DNA of 64,000 bases, taken from NCBI RefSeq assembly GCF_022605165.1, contig NC_063068.1, positions 2,790,001 through 2,854,000 on the forward strand, given 5' to 3'. Source of the DNA: Purpureocillium takamizusanense. Taxonomy: Eukaryota > Ascomycota > Sordariomycetes > Hypocreales > Ophiocordycipitaceae. The translations under genes and the position numbers were made by a program. How positions within the stretch are numbered: position 1 is the stretch's first letter; each line of letters opens with the position of its first letter. This document shows, one piece after another, positions 43,056-54,600 of this stretch. The notes under the pieces are model-generated. The model made no database searches. It saw only the letters and a list, made by a program, of their open reading frames with translations, and had not been told where the DNA came from.

Positions 43056-45699
43056 CGTGCGGATGGAGTTGGAGACCAGCTCAACGTTTGGGGTTGCAAA
43101 CTCGTTGGAAACTGGCGACTTTCGAGGATAACTCGGGTGGTTTTGCGGGCTTTGCTGCTGCTTTGGTGTAGACTTGGAGGAAGGCTGGTGGTCGGGTATG
43201 GCTGTTTGTTGTGTGGTCTCTGGAGCTTTTATCTACTCACGATCAGGTACGAACCCCGGGGGGAGGCGGACCCTCATGAGCGAAAATCTATAACCCCCAT
43301 TCGTGTGACAAATTCTTGACAATTCCAAAAGGAAGGGAGGAGAGAAATGTCGGTTTGACGTTTACTCCTCTGCCCTAGATGCCCTTGTGTAAGCGAGGGA
43401 TGGATCCAGCTCAGAACGGGGCAAGCAAACATGTAAGTCGTACGTGAGAAGGAGACAAGACACAATGCGCCCCGCCTGGGGCGCTACACTGAGTGAAGAC
43501 ATTTCGTTATATAATAGGGTTCAAAGCGCCTGCCCGAGAATTATATCATGAAACAAACACACACAAAGACGTCGTTGCGGGTGGGGGAGGAGCCAATACG
43601 AAAGCGGATGTGCCGATGGCGTATGTTGTTTTTCCCCCGTGGCCATTGCGTTCAACATATACGGATGCTCCTTGTCATTAACGAAGGGGGGGGGGATGTC
43701 ACTCGCCTACGACCTTGGGAGGCTCAGCTTTGTGCGCCCCAAGCTAGGATGCATCGAACGGGGCAGCCCATGGAGGATGATGAGGCGAGATTTGCACACG
43801 AATCCGATCCGCAGGCTCCTACGTTTCATAGGCTCTGCGCGTAGCAGGACGCTTTTTACGAGAGCTTACGGTGTGACGTGATGCCGCAGTAGGCGCGAGC
43901 AGCAGGGGCAGCTGTCGGTGCGATGAGCGGTTTCCTGCGTCATTGGCCACTCCCCTTTGTCGGAGTGAAAATCGCGCCTTTACCAGCCCATATGGCCTCT
44001 TTGATGTGAAATTGGCGATTTCTAGACGCTATACAACAACGATGTGAGGTTCAAAGACTCCTCGCCTTGTCACTGCAAGGCTGAAAATCCGCCAAGATCA
44101 CCCTTTGGTCCGCCAAAGGTCCCTTATTTGGATACAGATTCAGATAGCGGAAGGGAAAATGGAGGCACGCGGGGGGGGGATACTGCTATCGAGTCATGAC
44201 CTCCAAAATTGACATCAAGGCTCCCTGCCGACAGCCTAGCTGGCCAGGCTCCTGGAATAGACTACCATTGGCAGAAAAGGACCGGCCGAGACAGTCGCCG
44301 GCCGAGACACCCTGTTTCTTCGCTCTGGGTCATGCATTTGTCGACAAAAATTACTCGGTCGGGACACCACCCGGGGAGGAAGGAAAACCTGGGGTAAGTA
44401 AGATCTTATAAATATACCTGATGGGTGGCGCAAAGCAAGGCCCTCCGGATATACTGTCGGCAGGCGGCGTTCCTGTGTCCCTGTCAGCAGCAGCCTTTCG
44501 AGACGCTCACGGAGTCCTAACAATCGCAGCAGCGTGATTAGCATGAGCAACTGCAGCTCGATCCCTCTGCACAGGATCCGCGGCGTTGGTCGACGACGAC
44601 GACGACGGTCGGCGACTCCGCGGTACACGATGTGGCCGAGACAAGGCGATGCACACCTCAGACCCTCCACGGATCTCGAAAGGATGTTCTGGGTCGGGGT
44701 CTATGTTAGACAGGCAGCTGTGGGCAGTTAAGGCCCCCTGGTTCCGCCAGGCTAGCAAAGTATCGTTCGAGGCGAGGGGATCCAGGAACGCCCCGGATTG
44801 CCCAACCCGTCGTGCCGCAGGAGGCGAATTGTAGCAAATATATATGTAAAGGTATCGGATGGCTGACCGCATCTTATTTGCTCGATGCTGTTGGCAAACG
44901 TCAGCCATACCCACTGGTCATGCTCGTCTCAGGTGCCGTGGAGGCACGGCGTGGGGATACTTGCCAAGCTGACAGAGTCAGGTGACATCAACTGCATGCA
45001 CACGAGGCGCACAGGTGGCCGTGTTTAGGTCCTCTCCTGCATGTACGCTGCTCGTTGTCGTTTTCGTCAAGCCCCGCGAGAGTGATGACGATGAAACAAG
45101 AGCACGGCTGGTTTGGCCAAAGCGAGGCGCCGGCTCACAGTTGAGGAGTACGCTTCAATGGCGAGAACTGGCCAAGACGCAGGCACGGGGCAAAAGTGTC
45201 TTAGGAAGGTGCGATATTTTCATCGGTGCGATATTTTCATCTTTAAAGTTGTACGTGTTTTGGGAGACGGAGCCTTGGCCCGCCCGTAGCCGGCTGGCTC
45301 TCCTGTCTCTTCCCCTGGCAAACGCTATAGCCACCTCAATCCCTCCCCCCACACTCGGGCATTGCGACTCGTGGATGTTTTGAGTAACTGCACTCGAGCC
45401 ACCCAAGAATTTTCGTGTCGCGCTGTCAGGAAGGCATCGATCTGCGGCCTGTGAGTCTGGGGTCACGGGGACTGTGGCGCTTCTCGGGCTCACCCACGAT
45501 GACCTGCACCCGGCCTCATCGAGTACGGAGCGACATGTTTTCATGACCACATGTTTGGGCGCCCATTGCGCCACCGTCGTTGGGCCATGAGGGCGGTGCC
45601 CTTGGACTGCGCGACTGTTGCAACCAAAATCCCTTGGCCCAGCCTCATCTTCTAGTAGAGCCCTCTGGCGCGCCGCGTCGACTTGCGCTTCCTCCCCCT
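43056..45699. other. 2.6 kb region without recognisable genes
   Basis: The left end should be the promoter of the secreted-protein locus; a GATAAAA on the minus strand at 43227-43233 lies about 170 bp upstream of its ATG. G runs occur at about 43684-43694 and 44171-44178. Open frames on both strands overlap and lack motifs. The right end is the 3' flank of Yaf9. Confidence 0.5.
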
Positions 45700-46606
45700 C
45701 TAGGCGGTAGGTTTCGCAGCCGCTGCGGCCGCCTGGTTCTCGGCCTTGAGCGTGGCGAGCTGTTGCTCCCGCTCCTTGATGTCCGCGAGCAGCTGCCTGG
45801 TCATTTCCTCCGTCTTGGCCTGCGCCTCGGACAGCTTCTTGATCTCGGCCGCCTCCGTCTCCATGCTGAAAGGCTGGCCCGGCCGGTTCTGGCGAGGAAT
45901 CATAGCGGTGCGCTCCCAGACGTCCCCGCTGTCGGGGGCGGGGAGCGGCGGCGGGACCTTGTTCTTGCCCTTGCCCTTGCCGCCCGTGCCCCCGGACGGT
46001 TTCCATCCCCGCGGCACGGCTCCGGCGGTGAGGAGCTGGTAGAAGGCCTCATACGGCTCGTTGAAGAGCTGCTCTTCGTAACTCCAGGCACGGACCTCGC
46101 CGTTGGCCGCTACCATGGAGGCCTTTTCTTCATCAGTGCGTCCGTACGGGTGGAGGCGAAGGTAATGGTAGAGCGTCTGCGGCTTCTCGCCGGATTCATT
46201 GACGTAATATAGCTTGATGGTGATGTCAAACTCGCCCCATCCCGTCTCGTTGACGAGGAACGGCTTGCCGGGTTCCCCTTCGACCACTGCATCAAGTTAT
46301 CAGCATCGCATGACTACTCATGCATCAGGCTTGCGGAAGGGTGGGGACATGCGGTATCGCGGACGTACTGCGAACGTAATTCGGGATCGATTCGTGCAGT
46401 TTGAACTGAACGCGGCGCACCCAATACGTAATATCTGTATCCTCGAGACCCTTCACAAAGACCTGCCATGAGTGCGTGTGGTTGTCGGGTGTCCCCGGCG
46501 GCTTCGGGTTCGACTCGGAGAAGGGCACAGCGGTGGTGCCGACAACAAAGGGCCGGCGAATCTGCGTCAACTTGACACGCTTGCCCAGCTGGTTGGATGG
46601 GGCCAT
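45700..46606 (-). CDS. YAF9: YEATS-domain protein Yaf9 (NuA4/SWR1 subunit)
   Basis: Two minus-strand exons (46606-46369 and 46286-45700) encode 274 residues. The 82-nt intron joins IPNYVR to MVEGEPGKPFLVNE. Residues 1-150 are the YEATS domain: GTTAVPFSESNPKP, HTHSWQVFVKGLEDTDITYW, VQFKLHESIPNY, TGWGEFDITIKLYY and LYHYLRLHPYG. Its aromatic cage reads acetylated or crotonylated histone lysines. The C-terminal about 50 residues form a coiled coil (MTRQLLADIKEREQQLATLK) ending in an Ala-rich tail, as in Yaf9 rather than in Taf14 or Sas5. It works in the nucleus in the NuA4 acetyltransferase and the SWR1 H2A.Z exchanger. A 283-residue overlapping frame on the same strand is a shadow. Confidence 0.95.
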
Positions 46607-47492
46607 GGCGACGGTGGTATGCGTTTGCGGGCGCCGCGTGCGCGCGCCTGCGCCGGCGAGGGAGGGCGCGTTCGCGCTTTATGTAATCACTGTTGGCGAT
46701 ACCGCGCTGGGATACGACGGGGCAGAGGGGCCGCGGTGGCGGCGCAGGAGTCGTCGAGATTCAATTGTCGGCGCGGCCAAAGTCCGTTGGTGATGGAGGC
46801 AAGCAAGTTCAGCGACGTTGGCGCGTCTAGCGTCAGCCTTGCAGGTGTCTGTCCGGCTAGCCAATCCGATCCACGGACTGATCCCTGCCGGCTGGCTGGT
46901 GGGTCGTTGGATGGCGCCAAACATGACGGAAGCTTCGACGCAGCATTAGAGCTGCCGACCGGCCATTCACATCGACGCTGCTAACTGGGCGGGAAACGTC
47001 ATTGGCATCAGACTGGGAAGAGAGGATTACGATACAATTTTATATTTTTTGGATGCTGGTTTTTTTCTTCTCATGCTAAAACAAGTCTATACACCGTGAA
47101 AATTGCTCTCAAGATCAATCAAATTAACTAGGAAGCCGCTGAATCCAGGGGGGGGGGCAATACCGGGCTGTTAGCGCATTGCTGTCGCCAGGCTCCCTCG
47201 TGGCACCACCTGCTGTGGGAACCTTTCAGCCTCATCTAAAACGTATGATCTCATGACTTTACTCCGAGCCTTCGTCCTTTCGTCAACGTGATGCGTCCCT
47301 CAGCCCAACTCAATTGAAAACACAAACACTCTCATTAGATCGCGCGTATACTTTGTGCACCGCAAGCTCTCTTCTCATTGCTGCAGCCGCATCTCGGCGA
47401 TACAGCCACTGCTCACGACCTTCTGGGTGAGGTGTGAGCCGAAGAGCTTCATCCGGCCGAGCTCCGAGTCCGAGCTCTCTCACAAAGGCATC
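46607..47492. other. Divergent promoter region between Yaf9 and the Coq11-like gene
   Basis: 886 bp separate the two divergent ATGs. The middle (about 47030-47130) is AT-rich, with T runs, and a G run lies at about 47149-47157. No gene is seen. Confidence 0.6.
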
Positions 47493-48476
47493 ATGGCGTC
47501 GGCGTCGACAGCAGCCGCAAAGAAGCTCGTCGTGTGCGGGGGCAGTGGCTTCCTCGGCTCCCGCATCTGCAAATACGCCGTCGCGCGTGGCTGGGACGTG
47601 ACGTCCATCAGGTCCGTTTTGCCCGCTCATCTGCCTCCGTCAGGAAGGCCTCGTCCACCCCTCGATTCCCGCAACATCAATGCTGACTGACGCATCGTCT
47701 GCAGCCGCTCAGGAGAGCCCAAATGGGAGAACGTCACCGACTCGGCCGACACGCCCCCGTGGTCCCACAAGGTCTCGTGGGAGCGCGCCGACATCCTCCG
47801 ACCCGTCACCTACGCACCGCTGCTCAAAGGCGCCGACTACGTCGTCCATAGCATGGGCATCCTCCTTGAGGCCGACTACAAGGGCATCGTCTCCGGCAAG
47901 GACTCGCCTATTGCCGGCCTGCAAAAGATCTTTGCCTCACCCGCCACCCGCCCGCGCGGCGTCAACCCTCTTGACAAGAAGCTCGGCGAGGACATCAAGC
48001 CCGAGGACCCTAACCTACAGTTCTCCTACGAGGTCATGAACCGCGACAGCGCCGTCGCCCTCGCGAGGCACGCCTCCGACGAGGGCACGGGCGCCTTCTG
48101 CTACATCTCGGCATGCGGCGGCGCGCCCATCATGCCCCCGAGATACATATCCACCAAGCGCGAGGCGGAGAGCGCAATCGCCACCAACTTTCCGCGGATG
48201 CGCAACGTCTTCTTCAGACCGCCTTTCATGTACGACGGCTCGCGAAAGTTCACCATTGGCATGGCTGCCATGGCTGGCGCGGGCACGATATTCAACAACC
48301 TGACAGGCAAGTACCTGAACAACTTCATGGGTGCGGCCGGCACGAAGCCCCTCAAGGTCGAGGTGGTGGCCGAGGCCGTTGTCGAGGCGCTCAGCGACGA
48401 CAAGGTGCAGGGCCCCGTAGAGGTGCCGGAGATTGAGGAGCTCGCCACCAAAGCATGGAGGAAAGGCATGCTGTGA
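47493..48476 (+). CDS. Coq11-like NAD(P)-binding atypical short-chain dehydrogenase
   Basis: Two exons (47493-47611 and 47705-48476) encode 296 residues. The intron (donor GTCCGT, acceptor CTGCAG, branch TGCTGAC) joins WDVTSI to SRSGEPKW. The nucleotide-binding Rossmann motif LVVCGGSGFLGSRICKYAV lies at residues 12-30, followed by SRSGEPKWE, GADYVVHSMGILLE, CYISACGG and KREAESAI. The pattern matches yeast Coq11 (YLR290C) and NDUFA9-like dehydrogenases, which are mitochondrial; Coq11 associates with the coenzyme Q synthesis complex. The catalytic YxxxK is replaced by YISTKREAE, as usual in this atypical group. It converges on Syf2 with only 90 bp between stop codons. Confidence 0.85.
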
Positions 48477-48566
48477 TAACTTGTATACCGACCCAAAAAA
48501 GCGCTAAAATGTACAATCCACGCCAAGACAACAGCCGCTCGCCTCTATGGACCTTTCCAGACCCCC

Positions 48567-49571
48567 TCATATCATCGTGCCTCTCTCGAAGCTGTCCCTG
48601 ATATCCGCCGTATACTTGTCGTAGAAGCGCGATAGCTTCTGGTTGAACTGCTTGTTCTTCTCGTTGATGTACGTCACGTCGCCCTCGTCGCCATTCTTGG
48701 CCATGCGTTCCTTCCTCTTTTTCAGTCTCTGCTCGTCAGCCCTTCGGAGATCCTCCACCAGTCGGTCCACCGCAGCCTTGTCCGGCTTATTTTGCGCAAA
48801 CGACGTCGTATCGGCAGTCGAGTAGAAAGACCCGTCCTTGTCCACGGCGATGAGCTCCCCGTCCTCCATCTCCACAATGTCCAGTCCACCAGAGGCTGCC
48901 GCCTTCTCGATCGCCGCCAACTTCTGCTTGTCGTAGTTTTCGAGATCTGGGTTGATGTTTTGGAGCTGCCGCTTGTACACCTTGTTGCTCTCTTGGTGAT
49001 TGTCGCGGAACGCGTTGTTGTCGCGGTGTGCCGCCTTCTTCTTCAGGCGCTTGTCCCACTTCTCGCTCTCGTCAATCGTCCAGTCCCATGCCCGCTTCCG
49101 CTCAAAGTCCTCGCCCGCCTCTTCGACGTCCGCCTTGAGTAGTTTGTGCGACGCGATAGCATGCTTGCGGTGGAGCGCCGTGAGCTGACTTGGGTCGCTG
49201 GCAAGACGCTGCGACTCCTTGGTCGCCTCCTTCAGATTCGTTTCGGACGACGTCTTGGCTCGAGCCTGCAGTGCCTTGAACCGTGCCATGCGCTCCTTGG
49301 CTTTGGCGGCGGCATCGGCGGCGCTGGGCTTCTCGGGCTCGGGCTCGGGCTCCGGGACCGCAGGCTTGGTCGCTGCCTCGGTTGTGGGTTCGGCTGTCGG
49401 CTCTGTGGACGTGGGCGCGGGCGGCTCGGGCTTGGACTCTGGTTGCGGTTGTTCTTCCTCCTCCGTGTTGTGTTCTGGCTCAGCCTGAGGTGCTGGCTGG
49501 GCCTTCTCCTGCTCGGCCTCCGCTTTGGCCGCGGCTCTCGTGGTCCGTCTCTTCTTCGCAGGAGGCGCCAT
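48567..49571 (-). CDS. SYF2: Pre-mRNA-splicing factor Syf2
   Basis: A single minus-strand exon encodes 334 residues from ATG 49571. The N-terminal third is low-complexity (E/P/A/T-rich, starting MAPPAKKRRTTRAAAKA, a likely nuclear localisation signal). The conserved Syf2 core begins at ERMARFKALQARAKTSSETN and continues RKRAWDWTIDESEKWDKRLK, VYKRQLQNINPDLENYDKQK, DKAAVDRLVEDLRRADEQRL, DVTYINEKNKQFNQKLSRFY and DKYTADIRDSFERGTMI, almost continuous with the family consensus. Syf2 is a member of the Prp19/NTC-associated group in the activated spliceosome and binds near the catalytic RNA core. The gene is divergent from the mitochondrial hypothetical gene, 476 bp apart. Confidence 0.95.
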   Translation of the reverse strand: MAPPAKKRRTTRAAAKAEAEQEKAQPAPQAEPEHNTEEEEQPQPESKPEPPAPTSTEPTAEPTTEAATKPAVPEPEPEPEKPSAADAAAKAKERMARFKALQARAKTSSETNLKEATKESQRLASDPSQLTALHRKHAIASHKLLKADVEEAGEDFERKRAWDWTIDESEKWDKRLKKKAAHRDNNAFRDNHQESNKVYKRQLQNINPDLENYDKQKLAAIEKAAASGGLDIVEMEDGELIAVDKDGSFYSTADTTSFAQNKPDKAAVDRLVEDLRRADEQRLKKRKERMAKNGDEGDVTYINEKNKQFNQKLSRFYDKYTADIRDSFERGTMI

Positions 49572-50047
49572 ATTTGATGCAGGTCGTGGCTCTTTTTCGC
49601 GTTCACTTGTGGAGATCGTCGGGCGTTGACGACATGCGGTGTACTGAACTCGGTGCAGCAGGGTGTTTGCGAAAGTTGACCACCCGCGCGGAGATACGTA
49701 AGCGCGCCTCCGAAGGCCGACAGAGGTGCCAATGATCTGCGTGGCAGAACAGAACCTGGAGCCTGGAACCTCCTCCGCAGGCGGGCGGGTGGCGGGGAAC
49801 ACAGCGGGAAGGCCCACTCAATCTTTGGGGCACCACAGCCCAAGGTTGTCCCCCTGAAGCCCGGGCAGGTCCCTGGTCGCCCCGCGTTTAGGTAGCTGCA
49901 CACCTGCGAACAGTAGGTAGAGCATCTCGCCCCTTGTCACACGCGACATCGGGACCAAACAGCTTCACAATTTCGACGACAGCCATGCCGCCCCCTCACC
50001 GCCGATAGCAGTTCATCCCTTCGCAACTTGGTGAAGTGTCCATTTCC
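49572..50047. other. Divergent promoter region between Syf2 and the gene at 50048
   Basis: 476 bp separate two divergent start codons. No gene or marked repeat is seen. Confidence 0.6.
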
Positions 50048-51679
50048 ATGATGATAAGACCAGCCGCGCGCCGCGCGCCACAGCTCCCCGAGACGGACCT
50101 CTGCGTCGGCGCTCTTCCTTCCCAGCGACGGTTTAAGACCTTTATCCGCCACGTCAACAAGAACAATGAGGTGTACTTTACGCTTGCGGGTCGACGGCCA
50201 CGCCCCGACCCCGCGTCGCCCGCTCAGCATGAGTTTTTCTCCATGCCGGACCTGCTGCTCGACCTGGACGCTGAGGGCACGGCCGGCGTGCGTCCTTTCG
50301 ACGAGGAGGCTGACGAACGGCGGCTCAAGGAGAGATGGCCCGCCGAGCCTCTTAAGCGCGCCGCCGTGAGGTCGCGTGTCCAGCAGTTTGAGGACCAGGT
50401 GTACGAGTCGCGGCGCAAGGCGAGGCAGCTCTGGTCGCAGCCGACGAACATCTGGCGCATCACGCCCCACGACCTCCTGTCCGCCGCGCTGCGAGGCGCA
50501 CCCTCACCAGACGAACCGGCCAAGCCAGACGTATCTGAGGCGACACCAAAGGCTTTCCTTGGCACGAGTATCACCGCCCAGCTGCGCATCGAGAACGGCA
50601 TCCCTCCTCACGCCCTAGACGAAGACCAGCAGCTGCTACGGTGGATGCTACTCCGACAACGCAGCCTCGAGTACTCCAAAGAAACCCAAGGCAAGGTGTC
50701 ACCGACTCCCACGCAGTTGGTTGAAGCACTTCGGAAGCAAACCTCCATCACGGAGATTCGGAGGCTGATATTCCAGTGCCTCGCCGCAGGCACCAATGTT
50801 GACGGCTTCGGCTCCCGTGGGCAGTCAGGGCTCAATCTATCACTCGAGGTTCGTCGAGCTTATGAGCGAGCGCTCGGCGAGGGCTCCACCCATGAACGTC
50901 CAGTTCTCGAAACATTGACAGCCCTCGGCAACCTTGCAGCGAAACTGTCAGCGCTCGGCGCCGACATAGGGGCGCCGTTGTATGGCCTCTGCCTCAAGCT
51001 GTGCGCTGAGGCTAGCCTCCCCGAATCGCTCGCAGAGTGGCTGTGCCGTGGCTATGAGGCCCAAGTGTGGGAAGACGAAGTAGGATCATTAGAGGATGTG
51101 GTGTCGTCCCTCTCAGCCATCGGTGCCGCCAAAGCCAGCAATGGCCACTGGGACCTGAACAGGACATCTCAGCGGCAGCTCACCTTTCGATTCCTCACAG
51201 GAGTCGACGAAAAGGACACACTCTCGGCAGATTCGTTTCGAAACCTCGCTGTGCTCCGCCTCCAGCAAGGCTCACAGGGTCAGACGTTGCCATCGCTGTC
51301 CGCCTATCAGTCGTATGTAAATCTCCTGGGCCACCTTGGGGCCGTCAGGACACTGTGGAAGGAATGGCGCCTTAGCGCGCCGCAAGCCCGTGCTGTGGCC
51401 GGACCGCAAAAGACAGACAGCAAATCAGTCGACGTCGCATTCGGAAAAGCTTTGCAGCGCGCGATTCACGTCATCACCGCGACGGATGGCGAGGCGGTCC
51501 GCGATCTCAGCCTCGACGAATGCGCCAGTCATGACCATCACGCCATTGAGATGCAAGGCAAAGGGGCACGGCATGACGTCCTCGGCCATGCCCTGAAACC
51601 TGTACAAGCCGCATTTCTGCTCGATATGGCACTTAAGGACTACCTCACTCATTTGCAGCAGATCAGAGAAGATGCATGA
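50048..51679 (+). CDS. Hypothetical protein, probably mitochondrial
   Basis: A single exon encodes 543 residues from the first of two adjacent ATGs (50048). I do not recognise the family. The N-terminus (MMIRPAARRAPQLP, then LPSQRRFKTFIRH) is rich in Arg and lacks acids in its first 15 residues, like a mitochondrial presequence. The rest is mostly helical, with evenly spaced Leu/Ala and segments such as VLETLTALGNLAAKLSALGA, LAEWLCRGYEAQVWEDEVGS and AYQSYVNLLGHLGAVRTLWK that resemble PPR- or TPR-like helical pairs, though no repeat is clean. Codon use and the absence of stops over 1.6 kb support a real gene. A role in mitochondrial RNA or translation is only a guess. Confidence 0.75.
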   Translation: MMIRPAARRAPQLPETDLCVGALPSQRRFKTFIRHVNKNNEVYFTLAGRRPRPDPASPAQHEFFSMPDLLLDLDAEGTAGVRPFDEEADERRLKERWPAEPLKRAAVRSRVQQFEDQVYESRRKARQLWSQPTNIWRITPHDLLSAALRGAPSPDEPAKPDVSEATPKAFLGTSITAQLRIENGIPPHALDEDQQLLRWMLLRQRSLEYSKETQGKVSPTPTQLVEALRKQTSITEIRRLIFQCLAAGTNVDGFGSRGQSGLNLSLEVRRAYERALGEGSTHERPVLETLTALGNLAAKLSALGADIGAPLYGLCLKLCAEASLPESLAEWLCRGYEAQVWEDEVGSLEDVVSSLSAIGAAKASNGHWDLNRTSQRQLTFRFLTGVDEKDTLSADSFRNLAVLRLQQGSQGQTLPSLSAYQSYVNLLGHLGAVRTLWKEWRLSAPQARAVAGPQKTDSKSVDVAFGKALQRAIHVITATDGEAVRDLSLDECASHDHHAIEMQGKGARHDVLGHALKPVQAAFLLDMALKDYLTHLQQIREDA

Positions 51680-54600
51680 GCCAGAGGGCGCATTGGCGGT
51701 CCGTGAGCAGGGATTTGTCGCTGGAAAATGGACCATATACCTGTAAGACATGAGGCCACCCAGAGGCTACCAGGTGATCGAAATAGTCTGGGCAGGCGTG
51801 GAGTCTTGTTTATGGGAATGTTGTCTCAGGGTGATCAATCAAGGGCATCGCGCGGATTCTACAAATTGAGACCTACGGCCGTTTCGACCATCGCGATGAG
51901 GCCTTCAAACGTCCCTTGCAGAAATCAAAATCTACGGGCCAAAAAGGCCCTGAATCCATGCAAACTGACTCTCAGCGCCACTGCGAGTCGGCATCGGCTT
52001 TCAGCCGAGTTCCGTGTGCCTGTGCAAAAACGGCTCACATTCAATCCAGCGAGCGCCGGGATACCACATTGGTGCTCTGATCACCGCCTCGTCGGCACCC
52101 CACTGACACAGGCCGTGACGGCCCCGTGCCCAATTCAATGCGAGGTGGCCGGACGCCGGCATCTGCTCCAGCTGGCTGGCATCGGCGAATGGTGAAAGCA
52201 ATGGCTCGCTTTGCGCGGCAGGGGATCGTGAGCTGGATCGGCGCAGGGTGCTGCGACTTACACGAACCCTTCTGGCAGCTTCCTGAAGGAGAAGGTCGCG
52301 GCCCGCACTTCGAGGGTCTCATCGTTGAGCCTTTTTGCCCGAACGCTGTCCTTTCCCGAGAGCCGGGACTATGTCGAGAAGCCTTGGCTGTGGCTTCCTG
52401 CAGTCATCATCACGCTGAATCCGTTTGGCGCACTATTCAGCCGTCATCCAAGCTATGTTTGTGGCATATTGTCATGAAGTGCCTACCCAAATGCACGCAG
52501 CACCATGTTCCAGCTGTGGGATGCCTTGACCATGACTTGCCAACCGAGAACATGGCGTGGCCGCGCATTCAAGGACCACGATTTTTTGCGTGATAGCTCC
52601 GATGGACTGATGGGGAACTAGTTGGCATCGTGCCTCATGCCAAGGGGCACCATCTGAGCATCAACTTGCGTTTGATGCGGCCACTTTCCTGCCGCCAAGC
52701 ATTGAGACCAATAATAGCGTACCCGTCCAATCAAGCGGTGATGCCTGTGCGGGACGCTGGCCGCCATGGATATGCTCTTGTGATTACCTCACCGCCGTGA
52801 CCAAGTGGACACATTCCTCGCAAGATGGGCGCAGCAGCAAGGACACTGTGACGAGGCGGGCGCCACAGACCTGCCCCTGGTGAAATGGCCCGTAAGAGCC
52901 TTGAGATCGTATTGCGCCAGCACACGGGAAACTTCGGCAGGGCTTATGGCACTTGCAGAGTCACCGTTCATACTTTTTGTTGGCCTGTGAGCAGGGCAAC
53001 AGCGTGGGCTAGATTTCAGGAGCGTACTTCAAAAACATCGTGCTTTTCAGGAGCTCTCCGGTCGATCCTCGATCCCACCCTCACATGGGACGTGAAGTAC
53101 TAACTGTCATCTGCCGTGGCTAGGGTGAGGAGTCGTAGCAATTGGTTCCATCCGGCGTCTGTCATGCTTCGTTTGACGACCAGATATTGCTTGCCTCCAT
53201 GCTCAGGCCAGCATGCTGACTCGGCCCGGTCCGATAGTTCCTCGGAGTGGGCTTCTCTCGTTCAAGGGCCAGGGTGGCTGGAGGGATAGCAAACCATGCT
53301 ATGCTGACAATATCCACAAATCGCAGCGGGATATTTGACTCTCCTGGGCGTGGAGCAACAAGGGAGGCAAACAATGGCCGCCGCCACCACGTCGAAGCCC
53401 CTTGCTTGTCCCTCAAATATCGAGGAGGCGAAAAAAAAAACCCAAATCTTCTGGCGTGCACAGAACAAACTTTTCTTGCTCCGAAACGAGGGCCACCGGT
53501 TGCAAACCAAAGGGCCCAGCCCGCATTGATGGAAAACTTCGCTCACGCCGTCGAGGAAAATTAACTTAGTATTGGTAGCTGCAGGTTCCCAGCACGGTAG
53601 GTGGGCCAGGCAGGCCCGTGGCACCCTGATGGGCTTTTCAGTGGTCGAGGAGCCATCGTGACTTTGAAGCCCTGCAGGGCCGGTGTTGTGGGGTGACGGG
53701 CCTGTGCGAAGTGTGTCAGAACGGCGACAGAGCTGGGAATCCGAGCCCGTCTTGCCCGTGTCGGGCTGGCATTGTCGGGAGGGCGAAGCTGGTCTTCGAG
53801 GCACGGAGCGACGGAGCAGCAGAGCTCAGGCGGGGCAGCAACCAAGGTCGCCCTGGTCGCCAGCCCTGGGTCGTCGTGTCAATCAAGCGTACCCGGTGAC
53901 GACGGAGGGCGAGCATCGTCTGTTCACTTGATCAGCGAACCGACCGAGACGCGGGACGGTCGAGGAGACCGGAGGTTTCGGTGTGGCCATGATCTATCAT
54001 GGCAAGATGGACCGGACATCCAAGTCAGGCGTCGGCCCTCCCACCCTCCCACCACCCATCCAGGGACCGGAGCGGTAGGACCTGGATGAGGCTCCGTCTG
54101 GCATCTTTGCTCGCGCCGTGGCTGGTCTCGGTAAAGCGGGGTGCTGCGGCCGGGGAGCTCGCGCAGCAGCGTAGCAGGAGCCCCCCTATGGCCACGACGG
54201 CGACTCGGCCCAACACCCCATCTCCTTGACATGCACGTAAGAAGGGCACGTTTGTAAGTAGTACTGTATGTAACTACATACCTAGGTAGTATGTATGTAC
54301 GGGCCCCAGCTGCACTTGATGGAAGAAAGTGCTCTGCAGGAGGAGGGTGGGCGGCTGGTCTGGCAGGGTGGGGACAGGCAGCGGAGCTTGATGGGCGATC
54401 CGGCATCCGAACGCGGGCAAGCCGCAGTCTCAGGCACCGTCAGTCATGGGACTGCTGGTGGCAGGGGTGGCCGAACTGGACAGTGCTGATGCGATGCCGA
54501 TGGCACGCAGAGGTGGACACTGGGGCCAACGCAACGAAACGCCATGGAACGGAGCGGCGGGTCGTCAATCGAGGTTTAATGGGCGGTGTGCAGCTGCGAG

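Noticed and set aside
45155..46006. 283-codon minus-strand frame
   Set aside because: It overlaps Yaf9 on the same strand in another frame. The Gly/Gln/Arg-rich product is a frame shadow and Yaf9 is unambiguous.
52041..52593. Frames of about 93 and 155 codons on opposite strands
   Set aside because: Mutually overlapping, without recognisable protein features, and no inverted or direct repeat boundary was found for a mobile element.
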